In this document: positions 6,279 to 13,519 of the stretch, piece by piece
Layout of the letters: each line of letters begins with the position of its first letter
Numbering within the stretch: the stretch's first letter is position 1
Source: Mesonia algae
GTDB taxonomy: Bacteria; Bacteroidota; Bacteroidia; Flavobacteriales; Flavobacteriaceae
DNA: 64,000 nt
Reading direction: 5' to 3'
NCBI RefSeq assembly: GCF_003253545.1
Contig: NZ_QKYV01000002.1
Coordinates: 1 to 64,000, forward strand
Program-made: the position numbers and the translations under genes
Notes under the pieces: model-generated
Told to the model about the DNA's origin: nothing
What the model saw: only the letters and a program-made list of their open reading frames with translations
The model's database searches: none

Positions 6279-6971
6279 TCAATAGACAATTTCTGTTACG
6301 ATTAACCGCTTTATGAAATAGTCATTTAAGTTAACTTTAGTTTCTAACATTCGGTCTGCAATAAGTCTTGGGTCAATTGTTCCAGCTGCATCTCGCATTT
6401 CAAGATATCCAGTTAAAAAACGAGATTTGTTCTCAATTGAATTCAATGCTCTAGTATAGCTTCCAACATAATTTATACCAATCCAATTTTTTCGAGATTC
6501 GATGATAGAATCTTCATAAATCGGTTCTCTGTATCGGAATGAAGATTCAGAAGTACTGTAGCCGAAAGTTCCGTCTGGCATTAAGTATTTACGTTTAATT
6601 TTTAACATTGGAACGTCGCTAAGACTCAAAGTCAGTTTTTCAGGGTCACGTTCAATCCAAATCGAGTCAGGAACGCTATAAATTTCCAATCTTAAATCAC
6701 TATCTTTTAGATATTCTCGACTGCTTTTTGAAATCTTTTTCCAATATTCAGTTTCTCCTTTTGATAATTCGGTCAAAAATTGTTTGTAAGCGTTTTTCGT
6801 GTCCAAATTCGGATACAATCTTTTTAGAAAATCCGATTCAAAGTCGTTCACGAGATAGGTTAGAGTTTCGCTGTTTTCTTTTCCCAAAATTTTTTCAAAT
6901 TCCGCTATATCTTTTTCGTTTGAACAACTAAAAGTCAGAAGTAAAATTATGGTTAGATAGATGAATTTCAT
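6279..6971 (-). CDS. Lipoprotein of unknown function (cassette 6, integrase-proximal)
   Basis: 230 residues. The signal peptide ends in a Thr-Phe-Ser-Cys lipobox (Cys at residue 16), so the protein is a predicted lipoprotein. The mature part has many charged residues and no motif I recognise. It is the cassette next to the integrase, which in an integron is the most recently inserted one. The ATG is 21 bases from the junction GTTGGCAAAC (minus strand, 6994-6985), and the matching end GTTGGCAAA lies at 6257-6265. The other half of its attC-like repeat is split by the IS110 element. Confidence 0.7.
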   Translation of the reverse strand: MKFIYLTIILLLTFSCSNEKDIAEFEKILGKENSETLTYLVNDFESDFLKRLYPNLDTKNAYKQFLTELSKGETEYWKKISKSSREYLKDSDLRLEIYSVPDSIWIERDPEKLTLSLSDVPMLKIKRKYLMPDGTFGYSTSESSFRYREPIYEDSIIESRKNWIGINYVGSYTRALNSIENKSRFLTGYLEMRDAAGTIDPRLIADRMLETKVNLNDYFIKRLIVTEIVY

Positions 6972-6994
6972 TGTTCGGTTATATGTTTGCCAAC

Positions 6995-7031
6995 TGGTTA
7001 TATCAACTCAAATATAGTCGTTTATAACTAT
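6995..7031. other. Candidate attI-like insertion site
   Basis: The 33 bases between the last cassette junction (AAC at 6992-6994) and the integrase stop codon are where an attI-type site would be. ATAGT (7014-7018) and ACTAT (7027-7031) form a short inverted repeat around 8 bases, overlapping the integrase stop. It has no long palindrome of the class A or B type. The role is inferred from position only. Confidence 0.4.
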
Positions 7032-8224
7032 AATTTGCCGGATAACAACACTTTTTTGTTTTCATAACCGGATTCTTTTAATCTTAAAACCGCCATATCT
7101 AACGGACTTTTAATGCGCAGCAGATCTTTCTTGGTCACGTGCGTATAAATCATAGTTGTTTCAGGTTTACTGTGTCCCAATAATGTTTGGATATATCGTA
7201 AATCCACCCCATCTTCTAACATATGTGTTGCATACGAATGTCTTAAAGTGTGAGGCGTTACCCTTTTTAAAATTTGAGCTTGCTTGCAAGATTTCTTTAA
7301 AAAAGCTCTTATGCTAGTTGGGCTGTATTTTCCTGCTTCATTACCTTCTATTAAATAATAATCAGGTCGGTAAGTTTGTAAATAATTATAGAGTAGAGGC
7401 ATAACACTTTCAGCTAACATCACAGTTCTATCTTTTCTTCCTTTTCCTGCCTTAATAAAAACTTGTTTTCTAAGTACATCAATATGTTTTACCTCCATAT
7501 TTATTAGCTCTCCAATCCGCAAACCCGAAGAATAGATAATAGCCAAAATAAAACGATGTTTTAAATTTTTTGTTACCTGTAAAATTCTAATGACTTCCTC
7601 TTGCGCAAGGACCGTAGGTAATTGCCTACTTTTTTTAGGACGTAAATTTTCTAGCTCTTCGATACCCTCTATTGCAAAAAGTGCAGCAAAATGTTTTAAT
7701 GCACCTATGCATTGCCGGTGTGAGCTTACTGAATAAGATTGTTTGGTAATTACATTTTCTAAAAAATGTTGAAAGTCAGCCTGACTTATATCTTGGATCT
7801 CTTTTCTGGTAAAAGCAACAAATTTTAATAAAAAACCGTAATAAGATTTTACCGTACTTTCACTAAATCTTTTTCCGCGTAAATAAGAAACATATTTTTT
7901 TAATATTTTTATTTGATAGGGGTTTAGATCCTTCTTACTGACCGAAATAAACTTTGATTTTTCTTTTCGCTTTTGCGGATTTAATTCTTTAACTCCTTTC
8001 AGTTTTTCGTAATCTACAAAATAACCACCTTCATTAAAATGCTTAAACAAGAAGAATTGATTGTCTCTAGAGTGGTCTACATAATATGATCTATGGGTAG
8101 AAGACCATCTTACCTTCGGAATTTTTTTAGTATGAGCTTTTAACCGTATATCAAAAACAGAAAACCTAATTCCTATTTTTAAAATATTATTGTGTATAAA
8201 AGTATCTAATATTATAAAAGCCAT
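7028..8224 (-). CDS. Tyrosine recombinase, integron-like integrase of the cassette array
   Basis: 398 residues from ATG 8224-8222. The frame opens 17 codons earlier at 8275, but family members start close to the MAFIILDTF segment. Domains: a Bacteroidota-type N-terminal domain (to about residue 80, with RWSSTHRSYYV), a SAM-like core-binding domain (about 110-200) and a catalytic domain. All catalytic residues are visible: Arg in SSGLRIGEL, Lys in KAGKGRKDR, His and Arg in TPHTLRHSYA, His in LLGHSKPET, and the Tyr nucleophile in TTMIYTHV. The C-terminus has KSPLD, like the RSPLD of integron integrases, but the extra IntI helix before the HxxR box is absent. It reads in the same direction as the cassettes and ends 33 bases from the first. 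Confidence 0.88.
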   Translation of the reverse strand: MAFIILDTFIHNNILKIGIRFSVFDIRLKAHTKKIPKVRWSSTHRSYYVDHSRDNQFFLFKHFNEGGYFVDYEKLKGVKELNPQKRKEKSKFISVSKKDLNPYQIKILKKYVSYLRGKRFSESTVKSYYGFLLKFVAFTRKEIQDISQADFQHFLENVITKQSYSVSSHRQCIGALKHFAALFAIEGIEELENLRPKKSRQLPTVLAQEEVIRILQVTKNLKHRFILAIIYSSGLRIGELINMEVKHIDVLRKQVFIKAGKGRKDRTVMLAESVMPLLYNYLQTYRPDYYLIEGNEAGKYSPTSIRAFLKKSCKQAQILKRVTPHTLRHSYATHMLEDGVDLRYIQTLLGHSKPETTMIYTHVTKKDLLRIKSPLDMAVLRLKESGYENKKVLLSGKL

Positions 8225-8282
8225 AATAATTTTGTTTAAAAAATAACCTTTCAATTTAACTAAAAAAAAGAACATAAACTAA

Positions 8283-8313
8283 AAAAGTGCTTCCTGAATT
8301 AGGAAGCACTTTT
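8283..8313 (-). terminator. Rho-independent terminator
   Basis: AAAAGTGCTTCCT and AGGAAGCACTTTT form a 13-bp perfect stem around GAATT. It lies 78 bases after the stop of the minus-strand hydrolase gene and so probably ends that transcript, separating the core genome from the accessory array. Confidence 0.75.
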
Positions 8314-8390
8314 AAAAAATGGGTAGAGTAGGTATTATAAGTAAGACAACAATTTTAAAACTTTAAAGTTTAGAACTTGTTTTTTTAAGC

Positions 8391-9197
8391 TTATTTATCT
8401 TTTATTATTTGATCTTTTTTATACCAACCTAACGTTTCAACTTTAATCGAAGGGTTATTCGTCTCTACAATGTTTTTAAATTTTTTAATATCGCTCATTC
8501 CGTTTTTTCCACTATAGTGATAAGGATAAACTACTTTTGGTTTAAAGTCCAAAACCGCATCTGCAGCAGGCTCTACGGGCATCGTGTATGGTAAGTTCAT
8601 ACAAACGAAGGCTTTTGTGATTCCTTCTAAATTTCTCATTTCAGTAATATCCTCTGTATCTCCAGAAATGTAAATTTTTTCATCTTCCCAAGTAATTATA
8701 TAGCCATTTCCTCTACCTTTAGGATGAAATTCTAAAGCTTCTTTTCTTAAATTATACATAGGCATAGCTTCAATAAGCAATCCGTTTATTTTCTTACTAT
8801 CTCCATTTTCCATCACCATAAGGTTTGGTTGTAAAGCTTCAGGGAGTTGTACTGCTACAGCTTTAGGTGCGATGATTTTGGCCTTACCATTATATATTTC
8901 TTTTAAAGTAGTAAGATCAAAATGATCAGCGTGTATATCAGTAATCAATATATGAGTAGGGCTTTCTTGTCCTTTAAAAGCTTTAGCTCCTCCTACAGGA
9001 TCAATAAACAAAACTTGTTCTCCCATAGTTAGTACCATAGTGGCATGAGAAATAGGTATTATTTTTAAACTCTCCTTAGCAGTTTCATTTACAGCCACTG
9101 GCTCACTAATTTCAATTTTTTCTTTTTTTTCCGCATCGTTTTTACAACTTAAAAATGTAAATACAAGACAGATCGATAGGGCATATATTTTTTTCAT
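8391..9197 (-). CDS. Metallo-beta-lactamase-fold hydrolase, lipoprotein
   Basis: 268 residues. A signal peptide with lipobox Leu-Ser-Cys at about 16-18 gives a predicted lipoprotein. The mature domain begins with KIIPISHATMVL and contains ITDIHADHFD, the metal-binding HxHxDH-type motif of the UlaG/UPF0173 branch, where the first His position is Asp. Later His residues occur in CMNLPYTMP and YPYHYSG contexts typical of this group. Substrate is unknown. It is the last gene of a minus-strand run behind hutI-hutG, 12 bases after hutG. Confidence 0.8.
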   Translation of the reverse strand: MKKIYALSICLVFTFLSCKNDAEKKEKIEISEPVAVNETAKESLKIIPISHATMVLTMGEQVLFIDPVGGAKAFKGQESPTHILITDIHADHFDLTTLKEIYNGKAKIIAPKAVAVQLPEALQPNLMVMENGDSKKINGLLIEAMPMYNLRKEALEFHPKGRGNGYIITWEDEKIYISGDTEDITEMRNLEGITKAFVCMNLPYTMPVEPAADAVLDFKPKVVYPYHYSGKNGMSDIKKFKNIVETNNPSIKVETLGWYKKDQIIKDK

Positions 9198-9208
9198 AAA
9201 GTCTAATT

Positions 9209-10186
9209 TTAATTGTTTTCTGTTCTAATAAAATCTGATACAAAATAAGATAAAGCTTTCGCTATAAGCGGATTTCTACTAGCGTCCGCTTCACAAATAT
9301 GTAAATAATGTACATGTTGTTTTTTTGCTAGGTTGATAAAGCTTCTAATCTCATTTACAGAAAATCCTGACGGAGTTCTGGCGCTGCTATCAAAATCCTG
9401 AATGGCATCACAATCCAATTCAAAACCAAAGCTGTTCTTGACAAAATCTGTTGCTTTTTTGAATTTAATTAATTGATCTATAGTCGTTAAATGTAAATAT
9501 TCTTCAAATAAACTATAGCTAATACTTTTATCATTATCCATTAAATCAAAAATATATTGCGGAGTGTAATTTTGGTGTAATCCCACAATAGCATAACGAT
9601 CTAAGTACTCTTCTTGTTTAGCATAACTAAAACCATTTCCGCTATGACGGTAATTGGTTTCGCGTAAATCTGTATGCGCATCGATATTAATCACGTGTAT
9701 TTTTTTATCTAAGGCTTTTGCGGTTCCCATAATATTCCCATAACTATTGTTATGGCCGCCACCAATGATAACCGGGATTTTATCTAAGGAAATGATTTTT
9801 TCTACCAAATGGGTAACCATAAGGTCAATTTCAGATACCAGAGATCCGAGTTGACTTGCTTCTTTTATTTGGGTTGCTTTATCGTGTAAAGCTTCTGTAT
9901 CTAGACTTCCTAAAACGATACAATTATTATCATTAAATTGATTGTGCTGTATGTTTAAAAAAGCTTCTAAAAAGGGCTCCCAAGTTTTAGAAGTACCAGG
10001 TTGCCCAAGATTTGCTCGAACTCCAATATCTTCTGGAATACCAAAGATCACATATTTTTCAGAAAGATTTTCTAAATCCTCAAAAGAAGATACATACGTG
10101 ATGCTTTCTCCCAATTTGGTTTCGCCTTCTCTGGAGTTGATATACGCTTTCGCGGAATTTTTGGTAAGAAAATTAAAAAATTTCAT
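9209..10186 (-). CDS. hutG: Formimidoylglutamase (arginase family)
   Basis: 325 residues of the ureohydrolase fold. Manganese-site motifs are present: IIGGGHNNSYG, INIDAHTDLRE and FELDCDAIQDFDSSART. The enzyme splits N-formimidoyl-glutamate into glutamate and formamide, the last step of histidine breakdown. It follows hutI by 7 bases on the same strand, so the two are an operon; hutH and hutU are not in the window. Cytoplasmic; no signal peptide. Confidence 0.88.
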   Translation of the reverse strand: MKFFNFLTKNSAKAYINSREGETKLGESITYVSSFEDLENLSEKYVIFGIPEDIGVRANLGQPGTSKTWEPFLEAFLNIQHNQFNDNNCIVLGSLDTEALHDKATQIKEASQLGSLVSEIDLMVTHLVEKIISLDKIPVIIGGGHNNSYGNIMGTAKALDKKIHVINIDAHTDLRETNYRHSGNGFSYAKQEEYLDRYAIVGLHQNYTPQYIFDLMDNDKSISYSLFEEYLHLTTIDQLIKFKKATDFVKNSFGFELDCDAIQDFDSSARTPSGFSVNEIRSFINLAKKQHVHYLHICEADASRNPLIAKALSYFVSDFIRTENN

Positions 10187-10193
10187 ACTTAAG

Positions 10194-11432
10194 TTAGTTT
10201 AGGGGTTGTCCTTCTAAAAATACATTTTCAATATGATTACTACCAAATGAATAAGGTAAAAATCCGTAAGACGGAATTTCTTTGGTAAGGATCAAATTCG
10301 CTTTCTTTCCTTTGGTGATAGAACCGTGCGTTTCAGAAATTCCCATCGCATAGGCTGCATTTACCGTAGCGGCATTAATAGCTTCTTCTGGGGTCATTCT
10401 CATTTTAATACAAGCTAAAGAAACCACCAAGTTCATATTTCCGCTTGGTGTACTTCCTGGATTATAATCGGTTGCTAAAGCTAAAGGTAAACCAGCATCA
10501 ATCATTTCTCTAGCCGGAGTGTATGGTATGCTTAAAAATAAAGAGCAGGAGGGAAGTGCTACTGGCATAGTTTCACTACCCTTCAATGCTTCAATATCTT
10601 CTGTATTCATCACTTCAAGGTGATCTACGCTTAACGCGGAATTTTCTACTCCAGCTTTTATACCGCCAATTGCATTAAATTGATTTACGTGTATTTTGGC
10701 AGGCATTCCGTATTTTTTACCAGCTTCCATCACACGAATGGTGTCTTCTACCGTAAAATAACCCTTTTCACAAAAGGCATCAACATAATCTGCCAATTGC
10801 TCTTCGGCTATTTTAGGAATCATCACATTGACAATTTCATCAATGTAAGCTTCTCTATTATCTTTATATTCTTTTGGTAAAGCGTGAGCTCCCAAAAAAG
10901 TAGCTTTTATGGTGATAGGAAATTCTTCTTTTAATCGCTTAATAACCCGAAGCATCTTTAATTCCGCTTCAAGCGTTAATCCGTACCCCGACTTAATTTC
11001 AATGGCTCCAGTTCCTAACTGAATAACCTCTTTTAAACGTTTTACCGTTTGTTCATACAAACTATCTTCCTCGGTTTGCTGCAATTTTTGAGCGCTATTT
11101 ACTATTCCGCCACCTTTATTAGCAATTTCTTCATAAGTTAATCCGTTAATGCGATCTACAAACTCCTGTTCTCTATTTCCTGCATAGACTAAATGAGTAT
11201 GAGAATCTACCCAGCTCGGCAAAATCATTTTTCCAGTAGCATCGATCTTAGAATCGACTTCGAGTGTAGGAAGAGAATCCATAGATCCAAAATCGGCTAT
11301 GCATTCATTTTCAATTAATAACCAAGCATTTTTTATGCTAGGTAACTCTTTCATCTCTATTCCTTGTAATTTGCTAATAGTGTGTTCTCTAACTTGAACA
11401 AGTTCTTTTATATTGGTAATAAGTGTTTTCAT
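10194..11432 (-). CDS. hutI: Imidazolonepropionase
   Basis: 412 residues, normal length for HutI. It is an amidohydrolase-superfamily enzyme: DSHTHLVYAG gives the first metal ligands, KIHVNQFNAIGG and SVDHLEVM follow, and ALATDYNPGS carries the catalytic Asp. It hydrolyses 4-imidazolone-5-propanoate to formimidoylglutamate, the substrate of the HutG encoded next. First gene of the minus-strand run, divergent from the peroxiredoxin gene. Confidence 0.95.
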   Translation of the reverse strand: MKTLITNIKELVQVREHTISKLQGIEMKELPSIKNAWLLIENECIADFGSMDSLPTLEVDSKIDATGKMILPSWVDSHTHLVYAGNREQEFVDRINGLTYEEIANKGGGIVNSAQKLQQTEEDSLYEQTVKRLKEVIQLGTGAIEIKSGYGLTLEAELKMLRVIKRLKEEFPITIKATFLGAHALPKEYKDNREAYIDEIVNVMIPKIAEEQLADYVDAFCEKGYFTVEDTIRVMEAGKKYGMPAKIHVNQFNAIGGIKAGVENSALSVDHLEVMNTEDIEALKGSETMPVALPSCSLFLSIPYTPAREMIDAGLPLALATDYNPGSTPSGNMNLVVSLACIKMRMTPEEAINAATVNAAYAMGISETHGSITKGKKANLILTKEIPSYGFLPYSFGSNHIENVFLEGQPLN

Positions 11433-11647
11433 ACGATAAAGATATAAAAAGCTAATAAAAAATGATTTTAAATCTTTCGTATTCTCAATGAAACAAGGGT
11501 AAATAGTGTAAACTTATAGTGTTTTTAAATATGTATAGATTATATTTATTACAGTATAAAAAATTATAAGAAAAAATTAAATAAAAAATTGAACTAAGCC
11601 TGTATTTTTGTATCAGAAAAATTAATTAATCTATAAAAATTTAAAAT
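11433..11647. promoter_or_regulatory. Divergent intergenic region between hutI and the peroxiredoxin gene
   Basis: This 215-base AT-rich gap must hold both promoters. A -7-like TATTTTTG box at 11603-11610 points at the peroxiredoxin gene. TATCTTTA on the minus strand just upstream of hutI is a weaker candidate. No clear -33 TTTG at proper spacing was found for either. Confidence 0.4.
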
Positions 11648-12283
11648 ATGTCTATTGTAGGAAAAAAATTCCCAAATTTAAAAGTAAACGCAATGAATGA
11701 AATGGGCGATACTTTTCAAATTAATGTTTTAGAAGAAGCTCAAAAGAATAACAAGAAAGTAATTCTTTTTTGGTACCCAAAAGACTTTACATACGTTTGT
11801 CCTACAGAGCTTCACGCTTTTCAAGAAGCTTTACCAGAATTCGAAAAAAAGAATACTATTGTAATTGGAGCATCTTGTGATACAGCAGAAGTACATTTTG
11901 CTTGGTTAAATACTTCTAAAGATAATGGAGGTATCGAAGGTGTAACTTACCCAATTTTAGCAGATTCTAATAGAAACTTAAGTTCTAGATTAGGTATTTT
12001 AGACGCAACAGATGAACGTTACGACGATGAGACTGGAGATATCACTATAGAAGGAGATAATGTATCTTACAGAGCTACTTACTTAATCGATGAAGAAGGA
12101 ACTGTATTTCACGAAGGTGTAAACCATATGCCAGTAGGTAGAAATGTAAATGAATATTTAAGAATGATCGATGCTTACACTCACGTACAAAAGCACGGTG
12201 AAGTTTGTCCTGCAAACTGGGAAGAAGGAAAAGATGCTATGAAAGCAAATAGAGAAGGAGTAGCTTCTTATTTAGCTAACTAA
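11648..12283 (+). CDS. Peroxiredoxin, 2-Cys AhpC/Prx1 type
   Basis: 211 residues. The peroxidatic Cys lies in DFTYVCPTELHAF and the resolving Cys in KHGEVCPANWEEG, so this is a typical 2-Cys peroxiredoxin reducing hydrogen peroxide or alkyl hydroperoxides in the cytoplasm. It is followed by its own terminator and then by a thioredoxin-like gene, a plausible electron donor. No AhpF is present nearby. Confidence 0.93.
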   Translation: MSIVGKKFPNLKVNAMNEMGDTFQINVLEEAQKNNKKVILFWYPKDFTYVCPTELHAFQEALPEFEKKNTIVIGASCDTAEVHFAWLNTSKDNGGIEGVTYPILADSNRNLSSRLGILDATDERYDDETGDITIEGDNVSYRATYLIDEEGTVFHEGVNHMPVGRNVNEYLRMIDAYTHVQKHGEVCPANWEEGKDAMKANREGVASYLAN

Positions 12284-12319
12284 TCTTTCAATTATAAAGA
12301 TTATATATATTGCAAAGAA

Positions 12320-12345
12320 AACCTGGCGGGTTCGCTCGTCAGGTT
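12320..12345 (+). terminator. Terminator after peroxiredoxin gene
   Basis: AACCTGGCG and CGTCAGGTT pair around GGTTCGCT with one G.T, followed after CATT by a run of A. It is the only GC-rich hairpin nearby and stands 37 bases after the stop. Confidence 0.6.
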
Positions 12346-12423
12346 CATTAAAAAAAATCATTTTAGTATTTAGTTTTATATAACTAAATATTAAGTTCGC
12401 TAAAGCGGAATAAAAAAATTGCT

Positions 12424-12738
12424 ATGTTAAAAGAATTAGAACAAGATAATTTAAGTGAAATAGTTTCAGATAACGATACAGTTATAGTACAATATATGGC
12501 TGGATGGTGTGGAAACTGTCGCTTAATGAAGCCTAAATTTAAAAAGTTAGCTTCTGAAAATGAAAATGCACTGTTTATTTTAGTAGATGCAGAGAAATTT
12601 CCTGAATCAAGAAAATTAGCAAACGTAGATAACTTACCTACATTCGCTACTTTTAAAGGAGGATCTTTTGTAAAACAAGTGCAAACAAATAAATTAGAAT
12701 CATTAAAAGAGATTGTAGATGAAGTTACCAGTAATTAG
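12424..12738 (+). CDS. Thioredoxin family protein
   Basis: 104 residues, a single thioredoxin fold. The redox site is WCGNC in YMAGWCGNCRLMKPKF, with the cis-Pro in NLPTFATF. The Gly-Asn dipeptide differs from the Gly-Pro of classical thioredoxin and should change the redox potential. No signal peptide, so cytoplasmic. Its 3' end overlaps the next gene by 20 bases, so the two are coupled, and it follows the peroxiredoxin gene, suggesting peroxide defence. Confidence 0.88.
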   Translation: MLKELEQDNLSEIVSDNDTVIVQYMAGWCGNCRLMKPKFKKLASENENALFILVDAEKFPESRKLANVDNLPTFATFKGGSFVKQVQTNKLESLKEIVDEVTSN

Positions 12739-12967
12739 ACACCTGCAAAAAAATAACGAGCAAGAGAAACTAGAACACACCGTTGATGTTTTAGAATCTT
12801 TTACAGAACACCGCTCGGTAACCGATGAAGATATGGATGTTATTGGGGAATTAATCACCAATATTTGCGGAGCCATTGAAGTGCATAAAATGGTCGCCGA
12901 TGGTGTACCAGAAAGAGATGCCGCTAACAACTTTGTCAAAAAAGTAATGGGATCTATCGATAAATAA
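12719..12967 (+). CDS. DUF6952 family small protein
   Basis: 82 residues, acidic and helical, with one Cys (ITNICGAIEVHK). It resembles the DUF6952 proteins I recall next to peroxiredoxin and thioredoxin genes in flavobacteria; function unknown. It overlaps the thioredoxin gene by 20 bases in another frame and has the expected start MKLPVIRHLQKNNEQ. Context suggests an accessory role in thiol redox chemistry. Confidence 0.75.
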   Translation: MKLPVIRHLQKNNEQEKLEHTVDVLESFTEHRSVTDEDMDVIGELITNICGAIEVHKMVADGVPERDAANNFVKKVMGSIDK

Positions 12968-12994
12968 CAACTCTATAATTTAATATAGAATGTG

Positions 12995-13014
12995 AGGCTA
13001 CTTTTATGTAGCCT
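12995..13014 (+). terminator. Terminator after DUF6952 gene
   Basis: AGGCTAC and GTAGCCT form a 7-bp stem with a 6-base loop, followed by a run of T. It closes the thioredoxin-DUF6952 transcript. Confidence 0.75.
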
Positions 13015-13072
13015 TTTTTTGTAGATTTATTTTAAGGTCTTAAGATTATAGTTACTTTTAGCTTTTAGAAGT

Positions 13073-13453
13073 ATGAAAAAGAAAAATAATTTTATCATTA
13101 GTAGACTCAAAGGAGGAGTTTATGCTGTAAAAGGTGCATTTTTATTATTAAAAACAGAACCTAGCGTGCAAGTGCAAGCAATAATCGCAATATGTATGAT
13201 CTTTGCTGGCTGTTATTTTAATATCTCAAAAGAAGAATGGATACTACAAACTTTAGCTATAGGTTTGGTTATGAGTTTAGAAGGTGCAAATACAGCTATT
13301 GAAGAAATAGCTGATTTTATTCATCCCGATTTTCACCAAAAAATAGGTTTAATTAAAGATTTTGCCGCTGGAGCTGTTTTTTTTGCCGCTTTAGTAGCTG
13401 TAATTATTGGGATACTAATTTATTACCCTTACATTGTTAATATTAATCTATAA
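13073..13453 (+). CDS. Diacylglycerol kinase family (DgkA-like, likely undecaprenol kinase)
   Basis: 126 residues with three membrane helices. The family signature is EGANTAIEEIADF, with the catalytic-site Glu and Asn. The first helix region RLKGGVYAVKGAF and the Asp-containing KDFAAGAVFFAA are also typical. It phosphorylates a membrane lipid alcohol with ATP. In organisms without the E. coli glucan cycle the substrate is often undecaprenol, but the sequence does not decide this. Confidence 0.87.
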   Translation: MKKKNNFIISRLKGGVYAVKGAFLLLKTEPSVQVQAIIAICMIFAGCYFNISKEEWILQTLAIGLVMSLEGANTAIEEIADFIHPDFHQKIGLIKDFAAGAVFFAALVAVIIGILIYYPYIVNINL

Positions 13454-13492
13454 ACCCTAATATTTACAGCCTAAAATTTAGAATCATATTTG

Positions 13493-13500
13493 TATTTTTG
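13493..13500 (+). promoter_or_regulatory. -7 promoter box upstream of ftsK
   Basis: TATTTTTG fits the Bacteroidota TAnnTTTG -7 consensus and lies 20 bases before the ftsK start. A -33 TTTG at usual spacing is not clear. Confidence 0.45.
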
Positions 13501-13519
13501 CGGCTTATTAAGAACATAA

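Larger units (their letters stand above)
1..8224 (-). mobile_element. Integron-like gene cassette array with tyrosine recombinase (left end outside window)
   Basis: Seven minus-strand gene units (one cut by the window edge, one without a clear gene) alternate with six long imperfect palindromes and end at a tyrosine recombinase gene. On the minus strand each unit reads GTT-specific end, gene, specific end-AAC, palindrome, which is the layout of an integron cassette with its attC site. The two ends of each cassette are reverse complements of one another over about 9-14 bp and differ from cassette to cassette. Junctions on the plus strand are AAC at 492-494, 1209-1211, 1898-1900, 3565-3567, 4267-4269, 4912-4914 and 6992-6994, and GTT at 674, 1333, 2084, 3685, 4451 and 6257. 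The layout is seen directly; mobility by the adjacent integrase is inferred. Confidence 0.75.

Noticed and set aside
1-8224. Region as a conjugative or phage element
   Set aside because: No tra, mob, relaxase, capsid or replication genes are present; only the recombinase and one IS110 transposase suggest mobility.
10680-10880. Plus-strand open frame inside hutI
   Set aside because: Fully antisense to conserved imidazolonepropionase sequence; low-complexity Phe/Ile-rich product.
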